The translations under genes were made by a program, and so were the position numbers. Of a stretch of DNA of 64,000 nt, positions 1 to 12,710 are shown piece after piece. Positions within the stretch are counted from its first letter, which is position 1, and each line of letters begins with the position of its first letter. The notes under the pieces are model-generated. The model ran no database searches. It saw only the letters and a list, made by a program, of their open reading frames with translations, and was not told the DNA's origin. Source of the stretch: Eutypa lata (taxonomy: Eukaryota; Ascomycota; Sordariomycetes; Xylariales; Diatrypaceae); assembly GCA_022661535.1 (NCBI GenBank), contig JAKULF010000007.1, forward strand, positions 3,224,001 to 3,288,000. Direction: 5' to 3'.

Positions 1-2790
1 GTAGAAGCAGAGAACGCTGCATGGAAGAAGTTGCTTCGGAGCCTCGCAGCAGTGGGAGGTCACAGGGCAAGGAGATATGCAAGCAACTAACCGGTATTCA
101 AGTTTGTGTGAATGAGCTCACCCCCAGCTTTCCCGGCGTCGTGGGTTATTCCCCCTAATAAGTTGCTTTGTTGATCCACCAATGCATAGTAACTGCATTT
201 GCAGACAAGTTGCTTGCCGGCATGGGGGCTCGTCTGCGTTACCTACATACATAAACATACGTGGGAGCTATTGTAACTTACTGCACGGCTACTCGTGACT
301 CCGCCGACTGCCCAATTCGGACATCCTAGAAACTCCCCTTGTGATCGTCGAGCTGAGACAAAACCCTGGCAAGCCTGGGAAAACGATGAATCAAAGAAGA
401 AAGACACGCATCCAGATCGCTGGCCATGTGGCTGACCATGCTGGTAGTAACTATAGCTAGTTACCTGACTCGTTCATCAAGCAATCTGTGCTCTTCGTTT
501 CCTTTTCAAGAATCGTTTGACTTTTGGCCTTGCAGGGCCAGTAGGCGGTGGCCACGAAAGCAGCACGAAGCTAACTAGGTACATAGCGCTAACCCTAGGT
601 GTCGGCCACGCTGTCAAGCCCTTTCTTTGCGTGAGAACACTTTGTTTCTTCCCTATGATTGGTCTAAAAAGAATCATTCAGTAATAAGTGGCTGGTTAAC
701 CACCATTGGCCAACCGTCTTCTTTATCCATGATGTAGTTACTTACGGGGATCGGTTGATCTCGAATTGACCGACAGCTCTGGTTCTGACAAGCATTAAAT
801 CAACAGCCAATTGTTGTTGATCTTAATACATTTTTAGGTCTCGAGTTTCAACTTCGACAATTAACAAATAAACTCTGCTCAGTAATCTGTAACTAGGTAG
901 TACTGTAAGTTAACTTTGAAGCGTGTAATGATTGTAATTACCTACTTACCTGTTATGTATGTTTAAGAAGCGGCAGTGGCGTAGCTCCAATCAAGGATAA
1001 TTATGACAGGACCGGGCATTGGCATTGGTCTGAACTACCACCTACGTACTTCGTACCATGCATGCAGAGTAGCGGAATCTTGCATTAGTAGTGGGATGAG
1101 ATGCGCAACTGTCTGCATAGTGGACAGTGCCACCCCTAGAATCGCTGACACTGCACGGTAGGTGACACTAAAGCCACCCGTCCCCGCCGGTGGTTTTCTA
1201 GTGTCGGCGGGAAGTCGATCAACCTAATCTTGATGCTTCCTTTTATCGGCGTGAGAGTTTAACGTCTTCAACTTAAGTTCCTCTCACAAGCACGTTCTCA
1301 TCAACAGATCATGAAAGTATATTTATATGTTACTGCACACATGCAGCGTCAATTATATATATATAATCCAGTACTACCTAGCATAGCAGGCATACTCATA
1401 AAGTTGACAAGGAGTGCGAACAACCTAGTTAAGCCAAACTTTGCTCATGTTGAATCTAGGTTAAATAGAATCTTAATAAGTTGTCTAGATGCAAACTACC
1501 TAGCTTTAATCCTCGTCATCCCATTTAAGCAACTTAAAGTGCTAGGCTTCATAGACCAGCGTATTCATTATCTACCTATCTAAGTAGGTAGTTTTATAGT
1601 TTAAGATTTATCGACTTGCCAAAGACTTTGCGGCGTCAAATCATATACGGTTCTTACAGATTCTTATTACTATATAAAGCAGATCAATGTAGCGGTCAAC
1701 GTTGACTGGATAATAATAATACAACAATCAGTTTCTTACTAACTTCTTTTTCATGGCGAGACTACGAAACACATGATATCGATATGCACTTGGGAATAAA
1801 AATACCCAGACTTGTGTCAATATACTAAGCACCATTAGATAGTGCCCAAACAGTTTCTATACGAACTCCGAAGATACCTACGGCTACGACCCGAAGTGAC
1901 CACCGGAGTGGCCGCGGGAATCACCGACCCGACAGTTCGAATCTTTAAGAGACCAAACTTAGAGAAGAGTCGCAAGGCGATGATGCTTTTAGGGCTGAAG
2001 CACTTAGGTATTTCATAGCTTAAGACCGGAATATCTGAAGGTCTAGACGAATGCAAGAAGGATCCGCCTTGCATAGTCTAATGCTGTGTGCACAATAAAC
2101 TCACAGGACGCCCACATTTGACATTACATACATGCATGCGCATACTGTACTAGACCGGGCCCTGCATTGGCTGCCGTCTTGACTTCCAATTGCTACTACA
2201 TATGTACGAGTTCTTTGCCTCTTAGATAGTTATACTGTAGACGCATAAGTATTCAATGAAACGGCTTGTCGGCGAACGCTTATTGGGTGTGAGTTCGTAG
2301 GGGAAGAAGTGTCTACGAAAGTACGTAACTACTCTCATAGCTTGAAAGATAACCAACCACGAATGCGTTTTATGAATTTCTAGCCGATCATGTCCTTTCG
2401 GCAAAAGCTCTACCCGACCTCTGGAATTATGTTGACCCTTGTGAAGGCCGCTTACAATGAGACCACCTTCATGACTCGATGTGACAAAAAAACTCGGCCG
2501 CGAAAAAATTCCGCGTGCCCTTTTAACGGGCCAAGACATTTTGACTTGGCTTCGGACCGGGTCACTGATAGGCGCAAAGGACGAGGGGTTTTGTTGGCTC
2601 GATTTCACCACCGGTTAGCATCCTTAAAAAGGCGTTGCAACCCTGAAATGGATCCACCGTCAGCCAGGATCTTGATTACCAACATGAAAGTTTTGACCAC
2701 CTCCTCTAGGCACTTTTTATACAGGCGACAAGGCATCTAGTTAGTTAAGTGGGTTAGAATGCCAAGGATGGGGTAGCTGGTTCTTGAGGT

Positions 2791-2820
2791 TATGTAGAAG
2801 AGGAATTCCTCGTCTACATA
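2791..2820. repeat. 30-bp near-perfect palindrome
   Basis: Two 15-base arms centred on an EcoRI-like GGAATTCC core are inverted copies of each other, with one mismatched pair. There is no spacer. It lies in gene-free DNA, so its role is unknown. Confidence 0.6.
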
Positions 2821-5800
2821 TGTATGATACACACACCCCCATATCCTTAGAGAAACGAATCTATTTCACAATGACACTCTAACTACCTAGGTATGTACAT
2901 ATTAGAAGCTCAAAAAAGCACAAGGCGCTTGCTATAGGTAATTTATAACACTACGAACAAGATGCGTTTGATCTGACCTGGTAATCATCTTAAGGAGGAT
3001 CATGGCTGACCTGATTCCCTAGCTATATTTGAACCTATTAAGTATTGCAGAATTATCAAATAACCTATAGAATGTTATGATACTAAGCAGAGATGTAAAG
3101 TAAAGGATGCGATAAGAAAATTAAGTCTTTGAAGGTCGGGAAACACTGCCTAGAGGAGAGAGTCCATGTTGTAGGTACGTATGAAGTACTTCTAGTAGCA
3201 TACTCCCAGCCACCACACATGGAAGTGACATACTGTGTTACAGGAGGACAATTGTTTATAGTTCTGCATGTAGTTCTAAGAAACAAAAGAAGAGAATTAT
3301 CGGATGACAGCTCTAACCTTGACTTAATACGAGTTTAACGTTCACCTACAAACTTAACAGTTGCTGAGTTATGTGGCCTGCTTACCTAAATAAGACAAGA
3401 CGCATACACCAGAGCTGCCCGGAGCTGCCAGAGTATTGACAACAGGAATTTGCGGATAACTATGTGGATGCTGTCAAGCTGCAATCAGACAGCCAGACTC
3501 TCATGCTTCTTTTGGTCCTATGATTAGGTATCTATGTATGTAAGTACGTACGTACATAATATCTGACAAGCTAGCTGATGTCTGGAATACATACCTACAC
3601 AACTACATACATAGGTAGAATGTTTGCCAACACATGTGCTTTTAAATAGTTACTATATATGACCTAGCTGCCTAGTAGGTAGTTACTAGCAGTTCCAATA
3701 ACCCATAATGGTATCCGCACATGCCACCTCATACAACCCACAACCTACAGCCCACTTATTGAGGGCTTTGAGTCCGGTCTTGGCGGTTGTAGTGGAGAAG
3801 AGCCAGCGCAAGTGCGATTTCCTATGCCGATCCGCACAGTAGGTATCTCATCTCATGATTTTCTATAATATATAACTATTGTATTTACTTGGGAATTGTA
3901 AAAATGACATGTAGATAAAGATAATACCAGTTAAACTTAATAGTTTATATTTATCAAAACTGAAGCGCCACTTAGCTACGAGCATCTTTAAACGATCCTG
4001 CAACACGTACATATCATCTCATTTACGTACAGAAAACAAGTTGACTGACCCATTCTTTAGGCTTTTCCGCACGGTCCTGATGGCGATCACCGTTCGGATA
4101 TACTGTATCCACTTCTAATTCGCAGTTTTCTTTGAACATATCCTACTGGCAGACTGGTGGTCACTAAAGTGCTAGGTTATCTCGTACAGTGCGGTGACAT
4201 TATATATGTATATATACTGTATATATTATAGATTTTTCGGAGTGCAGATACTTCAACCTTCACTCGGACGATCTTCAAAATGGATCAACAATATCGTCTT
4301 TTAAGGTGAAGCCCTTCACTCCGGCATTATAATTAACTTATATATTTTTTAATTTTTTTAATAGCCGATGAGTGCAGCTATCTTCCATGTAAATATCTGC
4401 CAACGCAGATTCTAGAAAAACTTAGTTCTAGGCCTTGGTGCCCCCAACTTTAAAAAGTTTATATACACATCGGCGTTGATATCAAGAACCCGCCGAACAA
4501 TAAAATGGATTCAGTACTTAATTTGAAGTACATTAAAGATTCTTAATGTGAGTAAAACTTATATAGCAGTTATATCTCCAGCTGACTCTGAATATGGTGG
4601 TCTTATGTCATTCTTGTTGACTATGTAATGGACAAGCAACATTATATTCACTGCTTATATGATGACCACATTTTCTCTTCAAAGTATGTTGTTCAAGCCA
4701 TCTTAAGTGAACTGACTATATGTACTCAAGTCGAAGAAACCTTGGGTCAACTTCAATTTGTGTTCAGCTACGTCTAGGTGTAGCTTAAGTAATTGACCAC
4801 ACTGTGCTTTGTGGCTAGAAAACAAAAGGTCCCGTTACCCCAGCCGAAGTGGTTACCGGACGGGGATTGACCCTACAATATAATCCTTCCGAGTACATAA
4901 CCACGTAGTTCGGGAACCCCGCCTTTTCAACACCAACCTAGGCCCTGGTATTGACCGAGCGGTGATAGATAGTGCGTACTTGTTCCGATAGCTGAGCTAT
5001 TGTATGTACTTCACCATGCATTTTCCTGCAAAGGGAGAAGAGAACATTATTGAATTGGATGGCAAAACAAAAAAAAAATTATTATTGATCAAAATCCGGT
5101 ATAAGGGCAAGTTAAAGATTGGTTGGTTACTTACCTAGGTATCATAGGGCAGATAGCTACTATGTAACAAGATAAAAGTTGAACTTAAAGGTTATTTCAT
5201 CTTAACATAGTAATACATGCTTATGGTTCATAATTATCCTATCTTAAACTCTTTATAGCTTACATAAATATGTAAGCATCTTATTATCCAAGCATTAAAA
5301 GAGAATTTAAAATAATAATACTTTGTATTAATATATAAAGATATGTGTATAAATATTAGAATATTAATACATAGCTTGATAATATATACTTATCTTACCT
5401 AGCTACTTATAATTAACATTTATTGCAATACTTGCTTATGATTGATTTAGTATCTCTATAACTGAACATATCATTTATTCATCCATCAATCTATTCATTT
5501 ATTTATGCCTCGTATGTTGTTAGGTCCATTCAAATGACATTCTGGTTCCAGCTTAACCTAGACCTGCTGTGCCGCCTTCGCAATTCACCTTTTGATCGCC
5601 AACCGGACCCCTTTCCAGCTGGTCAATCAATTACCCACCCTAGCTCGTAGTCCCCAGTCCCCAGTCCCCTCCCCCCTCGTTGTCTGCCAGTTACAACAAG
5701 TCTCTACGTATACACCCCCCTAGTTTCTATTGTCCAAATTTTGTCACCCCACTCAAGAGAAGACTAAGAAGGTACATAATGGTTTTAGTTGAGAGGAGAG

Positions 5801-6237
5801 ATCAGAGCGCCAGAGCGCGTGGAAGGGAGCCACACTGGGACCCGTTGTTTAGCTGTCCTACCCTAGGTAGTCTAACTATGCAGCAACTAGGGACGAAAGG
5901 GAATAATTCCACCATGCTACGTTGAAAACCTACCTACTTAACCTTATATTTAAAAGAATTAAGTTGTAAAAAAAGGAAGAAAAGAAGAATTAAAACAGTT
6001 AAACTTATGAAGTCGGCTAGGTTGTTCCAACTTGAGTCGGATTTTTCAGACCGTGGTACCCAACCAACCTTGCAAGAAAGCCCGCACTAGCTTTACTTAA
6101 TCCCCGGCTCATCGACAACACAAACCCTAGCAAGCAGAGTAGGCGCACCACTCTTTCGGGGGCAGTTTCCTTGTAGCTTACACTAGGTACTTTTCCTACC
6201 TAACAAGCATAGCCGGCAGGCACTATCTCTAATCAGT

Positions 6238-6420
6238 ATCTACCTTGCCTACCAGCCTACCTACCCCCCTGTTACTTTAGTACATACATACCTACCTACA
6301 ACCAGCCCAGCCTACCCTACCATTATGTATGTATGGTAGATAGACTAGTCGCTAAGAAGGTAACTTAGTTAATACCTAGTAGTCTCTTCTCTCTACCTTA
6401 CCTACCTACCTTACCTACAT
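6238..6420. repeat. CTACCTA-rich tract in the stuA upstream region
   Basis: Repeated CTACC and CTACCTAC units, with CATACATAC runs, cover most of this interval. The same motif, in either orientation, recurs in other intergenic regions of the window (about 11.54, 50.19 and 52.55 kb). Confidence 0.6.
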
Positions 6421-7114
6421 CCATGTGCCTCTACCTGCATAAACTGCTAAACCTACCGTTCCGTCTCTTCTTCCCACTCTCTACCTATCTCCTCACAACC
6501 TCCACCTCCACCACTACCGGGAAAACCTTCATCTCTTCTTCCTCTCTTTCCTTCTTCCTCTTCCTTCGTTTGTACGGGTCCAATTCCGACCTCCCCAATT
6601 CCTGGAAGTAAAGGTTAGTAGAGGCTGGAGAGAAAGAGAGTGATAGAGAAAGAGAAAGCTAGAGAGAGAGTTGTGTGTGCGAGCCATTGAGAGTCAAAAA
6701 AAGGAAAAGAAAAAAAAGGTCAGGAGAGAAGAGGTTTGTGTTCGCGCAGCTACTTTTTGCCCACCAACACCCGTCGTTCACAGCCCACCACCACAACCAC
6801 CACAACCACCAGCCGTTGTTTTATACAGCGCAAACTCTCGTCCGCCTCCACCTCCATCTACCATCAGCAAATCGTGCACGACCAAGGCTGATGTGCCTGC
6901 ATTAGAGCTAAGAGTATACTTCCGTGTGTAGTGTATTCCCCTAAGTGCATAAGAGCTCTCAAACGAACGACATCTACTCAACCCACAAATCCTTCCGAGC
7001 CTTGTTAACGCATCTTAACGACCGTCCAATTCTTCATTTTATTTTCTTCTATTCTTTTTTACGTCCCACGGTACTTTCCTAGCATTCGTGTGTCACGCCG
7101 ATACAGGTTATTCC

Positions 7115-7180
7115 ATGAACATATTCGGTTCCTTGTTTGAAAAGGACTTTCGGCTTGAGCTCAGAGTTATCCTCGAGTAA
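7115..7180 (+). promoter_or_regulatory. upstream ORF in the stuA leader (21 codons)
   Basis: An ATG at 7115 opens a 21-codon frame ending in TAA at 7178-7180, about 780 bases before the family-consistent stuA start. In Aspergillus nidulans, stuA translation is known to be controlled by a small upstream ORF, which makes a leader uORF plausible here. Whether this one is in the mature transcript depends on where the leader introns lie, which cannot be read from the sequence alone. Confidence 0.35.
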
Positions 7181-7536
7181 ATTACCTATCTGACCAGGAG
7201 ATATCCAACTTTTCCAAGCACTTTTTTGTGACTGAAAATTGGAAGTGTCGATAACTAGTCTCGATAGAACCGAGGCTGCTGATTCTCGTACAAATTCTCG
7301 ACAGACCTACTGATTCACTAAGGATCGAGGCATCGTGTCACTCGCCGGGCGATTTTCTCCATTCGCTTTCGATATCCACTATCGTCACCACTACCATCAC
7401 CACTTTCGATACCTTCTATTACCCCGATTTAGTCCACCAAGGTCAATTGGCAAAATCTACTGATTATTAAGCCTATTGTTCGTTCAGACAAGCTATTGGG
7501 ATCCAATTGGCAATTTTCAAACCTCCCACCTACCAC

Positions 7537-7569
7537 ATAATCTAAGTCGTTACCACCGACTTAGATTAT
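7537..7569 (+). promoter_or_regulatory. perfect 13-bp inverted repeat (hairpin) in the stuA leader
   Basis: Arms at 7537-7549 and 7557-7569 are perfect inverted copies (13 bp) around a 7-base loop, TTACCAC. The hairpin lies 43 bases before a splice-acceptor-like pyrimidine tract ending in CAG at 7612, and about 390 bases before the likely stuA ATG. It could act in RNA (leader structure, or folding next to the splice site) or in DNA as a palindromic protein-binding site. Confidence 0.6.
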
Positions 7570-7612
7570 ATTACCTATTCAACTAGCCCTTCTAGTGGCA
7601 TTTACTTTTCAG

Positions 7613-9961
7613 CCGTGAAACTGGATCTACCGCCGATCTCCCAGTCGCAAGCCCGGGGAACGTCTGACGCATTATCATACTACGGTGCTCCTGGTACTCA
7701 GCGCCTGCCGTATGTGAGTGAAAGGCTGCCTTCGCTACCTTTGCCGCAGCCGCCATTGGCATACTCCTCGGGCACCTCGTCTCCCCGGGTCAGCTCTATT
7801 GGATCCTCAGCGAGTTCAAACGGAGATTCGCAGTCGTCTTTCACCTCGGCGCCTTCTTCAAACGGGCCCAAAACCCCGTCCCCCAATCTTCCGGTATCGA
7901 CAGCGTTGTCTGGGCCACCGTCCCATACCATTGGCGGATACGACCAGTACTCCGCGATGAATCAGGCACCACCAGATATGTACTATCCTACTCAGCACAT
8001 GTCTGCAGGCCCCGCGCCGCAGCCACAGACGGTAACATCCAATGCGTTGCCTCACTATGGTCATCAACAGCCGCCTTTGCTTCAGCCTGGTCCCGCTCAG
8101 TACTCGGCACCTCCCTATCCTCAATATGGGTATACGAATGGCTTGACGTCTCCGCAGTCAGCGCCGCCAGCGGTTTCCAACTCCATGGGTCCTGCGCAGA
8201 ATGTCCTCCCGCTGCCCGGCGTGCCGAATCAGGGCGGTATGCAAAATACCTATTCAGGCTTCGATACGACGGGTCAAGTTGCACCACCCGGTATGAAGCC
8301 TCGTGTTACGGCTACTTTATGGGAAGATGAAGGCAGTCTATGTTTCCAGGTTGAAGCCAGGGGCATCTGCGTTGCACGTAGAGAGGGTAAATACACAACT
8401 GCAGCCCCCAATCAAGAAAATGTGCTGATTCAATGTTACCAGATAACCATATGATAAATGGTACGAAACTTCTCAATGTTGCAGGAATGACTCGTGGCCG
8501 CAGAGATGGCATTCTCAAGAGTGAAAAGATTAGGCATGTGGTCAAAATCGGACCAATGCATTTGAAAGGTGTTTGGTAAGTCAATATTCCCTACTTGTTG
8601 GTAGGACAACTTGAACTCATGTCATCAGGATACCGTTTGAAAGGGCATTGGACTTTGCGAATAAAGAGAAGATCACGGAGATGTTATATCCACTTTTCGT
8701 GCACAATATTGGTGCTCTGCTCTACCATCCCACGAACCAGAACCGGACGAACCAGGTTATGGCTGCAGCAGAACGGCGGAAGCAAGAACAGAGCCAGATG
8801 CGAAATGGCCCTGGCCCCGCCCCGCCTGCGGGCGTCTTGCCGTCAATCCAACAGCACCATCACCACATGGGACTTCCTGGACCCCAGCCGTCTTTGCCGT
8901 CTCACGGCAATGCAGGGCGCCCATCCCTCGATAGAGCCCACACGTTCCCAACACCGCCAACGAGCGCTTCTAGCGTGATGGGGAGTATGGGTGCTTCAGA
9001 GGGTTACCAGTGGAGCCAGCAAAGTATGAATGGATCTCAGGGTGCTAACCCTATGTCTATCGATACAAGCCTTAGCAACGCTGCACGGTCAATGCCGGCG
9101 ACTCCAGCAACGACACCCCCTGGTGGCACTCTACAGAGTATGCAGTCGTATCCCCAGGGTACCCAGCCTTATGATACATCACGAGGTGTCTATAACGGTT
9201 CTGCCCCACAACAGTCGCCATACCCTCCTTCCAACAACAGTCCCCAAGATAGGAATATGTATGGCCAGACAAACTATATGAAGAGCGAGATGGGTCCTCC
9301 ATCAGGGCGCGCGGCTGGTACTGGCCCAGCAGAGCAATCTGACGTTAAGCCGACGAACGGCATCATGCAGCCTGGGGAAGGTGTTCCCCAAGCTGCGGGA
9401 GATGATGAGGCTGAGCATGAGGCTGAATACACCCATGACAGCGGGGCCTATGATGCTAACAGGACAGCTTATAATTACAACACATCCCAAGTAGCTCCCC
9501 TGCCTGGTGATCATCAACACCTTTCCCCAGAGATGACGGGTTCTCCAAACCATCAGGCTGGGTCAGGTCGAGCTACCCCTCGAACGGCTGCACCCCCTGC
9601 ACCATATTATACCCAGCAAGCAGGGTATAGCACGCCCCCTCGTGTACAACCATCAAGCAATTTGTATAATGTAATGAGTAACGATCGAGGTCCCCCGAAC
9701 GGCGGTCCTGGAAATGACGTGTATGGCTCGCAAAACGATATGGGTGCTGCCCATATGCACAATGGCTATGCTGCAGCGCCAGTATTGAATGGGGCGCCTG
9801 CTCCGCTGAAGCGTGGGCGCGATGATGACGATGACTTATCGCGACAACCGAGCGGCGGAATGGATCTAAAACGTCGAAAAACAATCATTGACGGCCCTAT
9901 GCCGACTCCTGCCTATGAGCCGATGAACCGAGCGGCCCCTGCCGTCTCTCGAAGACGATAA
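7613..9961 (+). CDS. stuA: APSES transcription factor StuA (Asm-1 type)
   Basis: StuA is a nuclear DNA-binding regulator of conidiation and cell pattern formation in ascomycetes. The spliced reading is 7613-8386, 8443-8575 and 8629-9961. The introns are 56 and 53 bp and both fall inside the APSES domain. The domain starts at [13 protein letters not shown], runs through [20 protein letters not shown] and GPMHLKGVW, and ends near [16 protein letters not shown]. It is followed by a long Pro/Gln/Ser-rich tail and basic clusters (KRGR, KRRKT) near the C-terminus that look like a nuclear localisation signal. The first in-frame ATG is at 7957 ([10 protein letters not shown]), which gives 631 residues, close to known StuA proteins and with a matching N-terminus. 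The frame is open without an ATG back to 7546, and 7613 follows a good acceptor (TTTTCAG), so a longer isoform from an upstream exon is possible. The family is certain; the 5' end is not. Confidence 0.93.
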
Positions 9962-11132
9962 CGAATGAGCCGGCTCTACTAGGAAAATAATCTCTTGGTT
10001 TCCCTTGTCCTTAGCATTAATTTTGGCGTTGCGGCATTCGTGTCTTAATCAGGACATGATCCGGATTTAATCCTAGCAGCCATAGAGTGCAATGCCTATC
10101 ACGACACGCCACACAAATACACACATACTCACGCTCCTTCTCTAATTTCCTTCCAAAATCTTTCTGTATTCGCTGCGACGACTCATCATTGGTATGCTTA
10201 GATGGTATGCCAGAGGAAACGATGACGAATCTTATGACTTCATTCTTGTTTGTTATTTAAATGCTGCTCAAAGCTGTGTAAATGCTTCACGATTTGACGC
10301 AATTCATGGAGGAGCTTAATTCTTTCAAAACGAGGCCCCTTGGCCTTTGATGCGAAGTACGAGACACTCGACCGACCGACGAGAGAAACTCCGGCCTATC
10401 ATGACTTCTAGGCGGGTAATGTTTATGACCGAGGGAGAGGGGGAGAGGGAGAGCAGCTTTGCGTTTTATTCACCCCGTCGACTCGGCCTCTAAAAGATAT
10501 GAGGACTGAAAAAGCACACTTTATTTTCCTAGTTAACGACATGACGACGATTCATTTTCTTCTGTTTCCGAAAAGGTGCGGAGTCACTGCGGGCGTACGT
10601 TGGAAACGTTTCTTGAGGTATTATGTCATGAACTTGACGAAGGAACCAAAAGCTATGCTTGATACACAGCGAATTTAGATGTTGAGCTTACTACATAAAT
10701 CAATGGCCTGGCCAACGGTATTTTATTTGTTTACTCTTGTCCATCTTCGTTTTTAGTGCTTGAGATCCCAGTGTGAATGCCACAATCAGATAACCTAACG
10801 TGTCCGAAACTCTAATATCAACTACAATTCACGATACAGTCTCACTGAGTAGCTAGTTCTATCAGGTCTGGGAGCTAGACAAAGCACCCATCAATTCATC
10901 CATCTACCTGTAACATAATCGACTCTAGTTATTAACCAACTAGTTAGTACGAAGCTCAAGACAATGTGATCCCCATAACGTAACACATAGCTAGTGCGAG
11001 GTGGGAGGTTTTACAATTAACCATTTCCAGACCAAGAGCTTTGACTTTATTCCATTTCGCTCACTCACCTACTTTTTCTTCAACCTGAGGGTTAACTCAG
11101 CCAGTCACGGGGACGACACACAAGCACGCGCG

Positions 11133-11154
11133 CACACACACACACACACACACA
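11133..11154. repeat. (CA)11 microsatellite
   Basis: This is an uninterrupted CA run flanked by CG on the left and TATAT on the right, in gene-free DNA. Confidence 0.9.
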
Positions 11155-12672
11155 TATATTATACAACTCGACACACGCCCAGTCGACATATGTTACCAGG
11201 AGGACGGACAGACCCCATCTTCGTCATCATCGCTGTTACCAAGACAGTAGATCAATCAATCAATATCGATCGCACAAACAAGTCAGTTAGCCATCTGAGA
11301 TCTCTGATCTACATATCTATCTAACAAGAAGGGGGTACTTCGGTAGATCAATAAATAGGTAAGGTTGTTTTTAGCTAGCCAGCTAATGTGTGTCAATCAA
11401 TCACGCACGCCACACCACACCGGTCGTCGACCCTTTTTCTTTCTTTTCTTCCTCTTCGTGAGTGAGTACGACCTGACCCCACGGGCCGCGGCGTCAGCGG
11501 TGCGACGTGAGCGGCGCCCGTCTACATAGGGTAGTATGGTGGGAAGGTAGGTAGGTAGGAAGGTAGGGGAGGGTTGAGGGTTGAGGGTGAGGGTGAGGAT
11601 GAGGATGAGGGGGCAGAGCAGGATAAGGTAGGTTATGTTGTATTGTGTTCTGTCGTGTTGTATTCGTCCTGTACTTCCTGGGGTGCAGTGTAGTGTAGTG
11701 TATGCTTCTTTCCGGCTCACTTTCTCCCCACACTCTCTTTTCGAGGCTCTGCGGTAGTGTGCGTTGTGTGCGCGTCTATGTGCGTGTAGCCACTGTCTCG
11801 TACAGAGGAACCCCCACCATCCATAATCACTATCGTCATCATCACCACCTACCTACCTAATTACCCAGATACAAGTATCTATCTGTTGATCATATACACC
11901 ATCGATCATTATCTTTCAGGGGGGTGGTTATGTAGGTAGATAGGCGGTAGGTAGCGTCACAAAAAAAAAATATATAACGAATGAGCAGACGAACAGAAAA
12001 GAATTGCTTAAAAGGGGAGGGGTCACTCACTCACTTCCTTTTCTCCATCCATACACACGGTAGATCTTTTCATACCCATGTTCATACAGGCAGGTAGGGG
12101 GGAGGTGGGTGCACTTGCAGTCGGACGATTTTTACCTTGCTCGAGGACCACAGCATTTAGTTAGGGTATGGAAGGACGGAGGGGGCCGCACTTAGTCACT
12201 TGGCCCCCTTGGCACGAGTGAGCGGGCTGCTGGTGCCCATTGAGACGTTGCACTACCTAGACTAACTAGAGCTTGTACCTTAACAGACACACATACATCA
12301 CAACGCAAAGCAAAGCAAAACAAAACAAAACAAAATACAACCTAGTTAGAGGAAGCAAGTGACACGATGACAGGGAGATATCAGTAGAGAGAAGAGGGAA
12401 AGATGCTACGGATAGAAAGAAATTGCGGCGAGTGATGACTTCGCTGTCCATGTAACTAGACCGGTCGGTCACCTTTTTTTTTTTAAGCCGGGAAATACAG
12501 GAGGCAAAAACACTGGGAGGAAAAGGATAAAATCAAAAGGTGCTCGTCGCTATCGTTTCGTTTACTTGCTCGATTTTGCCTGACTTTCTGCCTTGTGTTG
12601 CTTCGCGGAAAGGTTTATAAATCAAATCAAATCACCCTACAGCTCGCTACTCCTCTCTGCCTCCTTCACAGC

Positions 12673-12710
12673 ACACATACACATACATACATACATACAT
12701 ATATATATAC
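12673..12710. repeat. (ACAT)n/(TA)n microsatellite
   Basis: CACATACA units pass into CATACATACATA and then into an alternating TA run. The repeat is in gene-free DNA. Confidence 0.85.

Larger units (their letters stand above)
1..7114. other. gene-poor AT-rich region
   Basis: I see no convincing gene here. The open frames are short, and they overlap each other on opposite strands around 1835-2740 without a recognisable domain. The stretch 3.9-5.5 kb is strongly AT-rich with many TATA and TTAA steps. From about 5.6 kb the sequence becomes pyrimidine-rich, with CCCCAGT and CTACCTA repeats, and looks like the distal promoter or leader of stuA. The AT-rich part could be old repeat DNA eroded by repeat-induced point mutation, but no parent element was recognised. 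Confidence 0.5.

Noticed and set aside
2222..2740. Overlapping open frames of 116-129 codons on opposite strands
   Set aside because: They mirror each other over the same bases and neither shows a known motif, so no gene is called.
4821..4920. Possible tRNA or LTR end (GGTCCC... and GGGATTGACCC segments)
   Set aside because: I could not fold a cloverleaf or find a matching long repeat, so it is not called.
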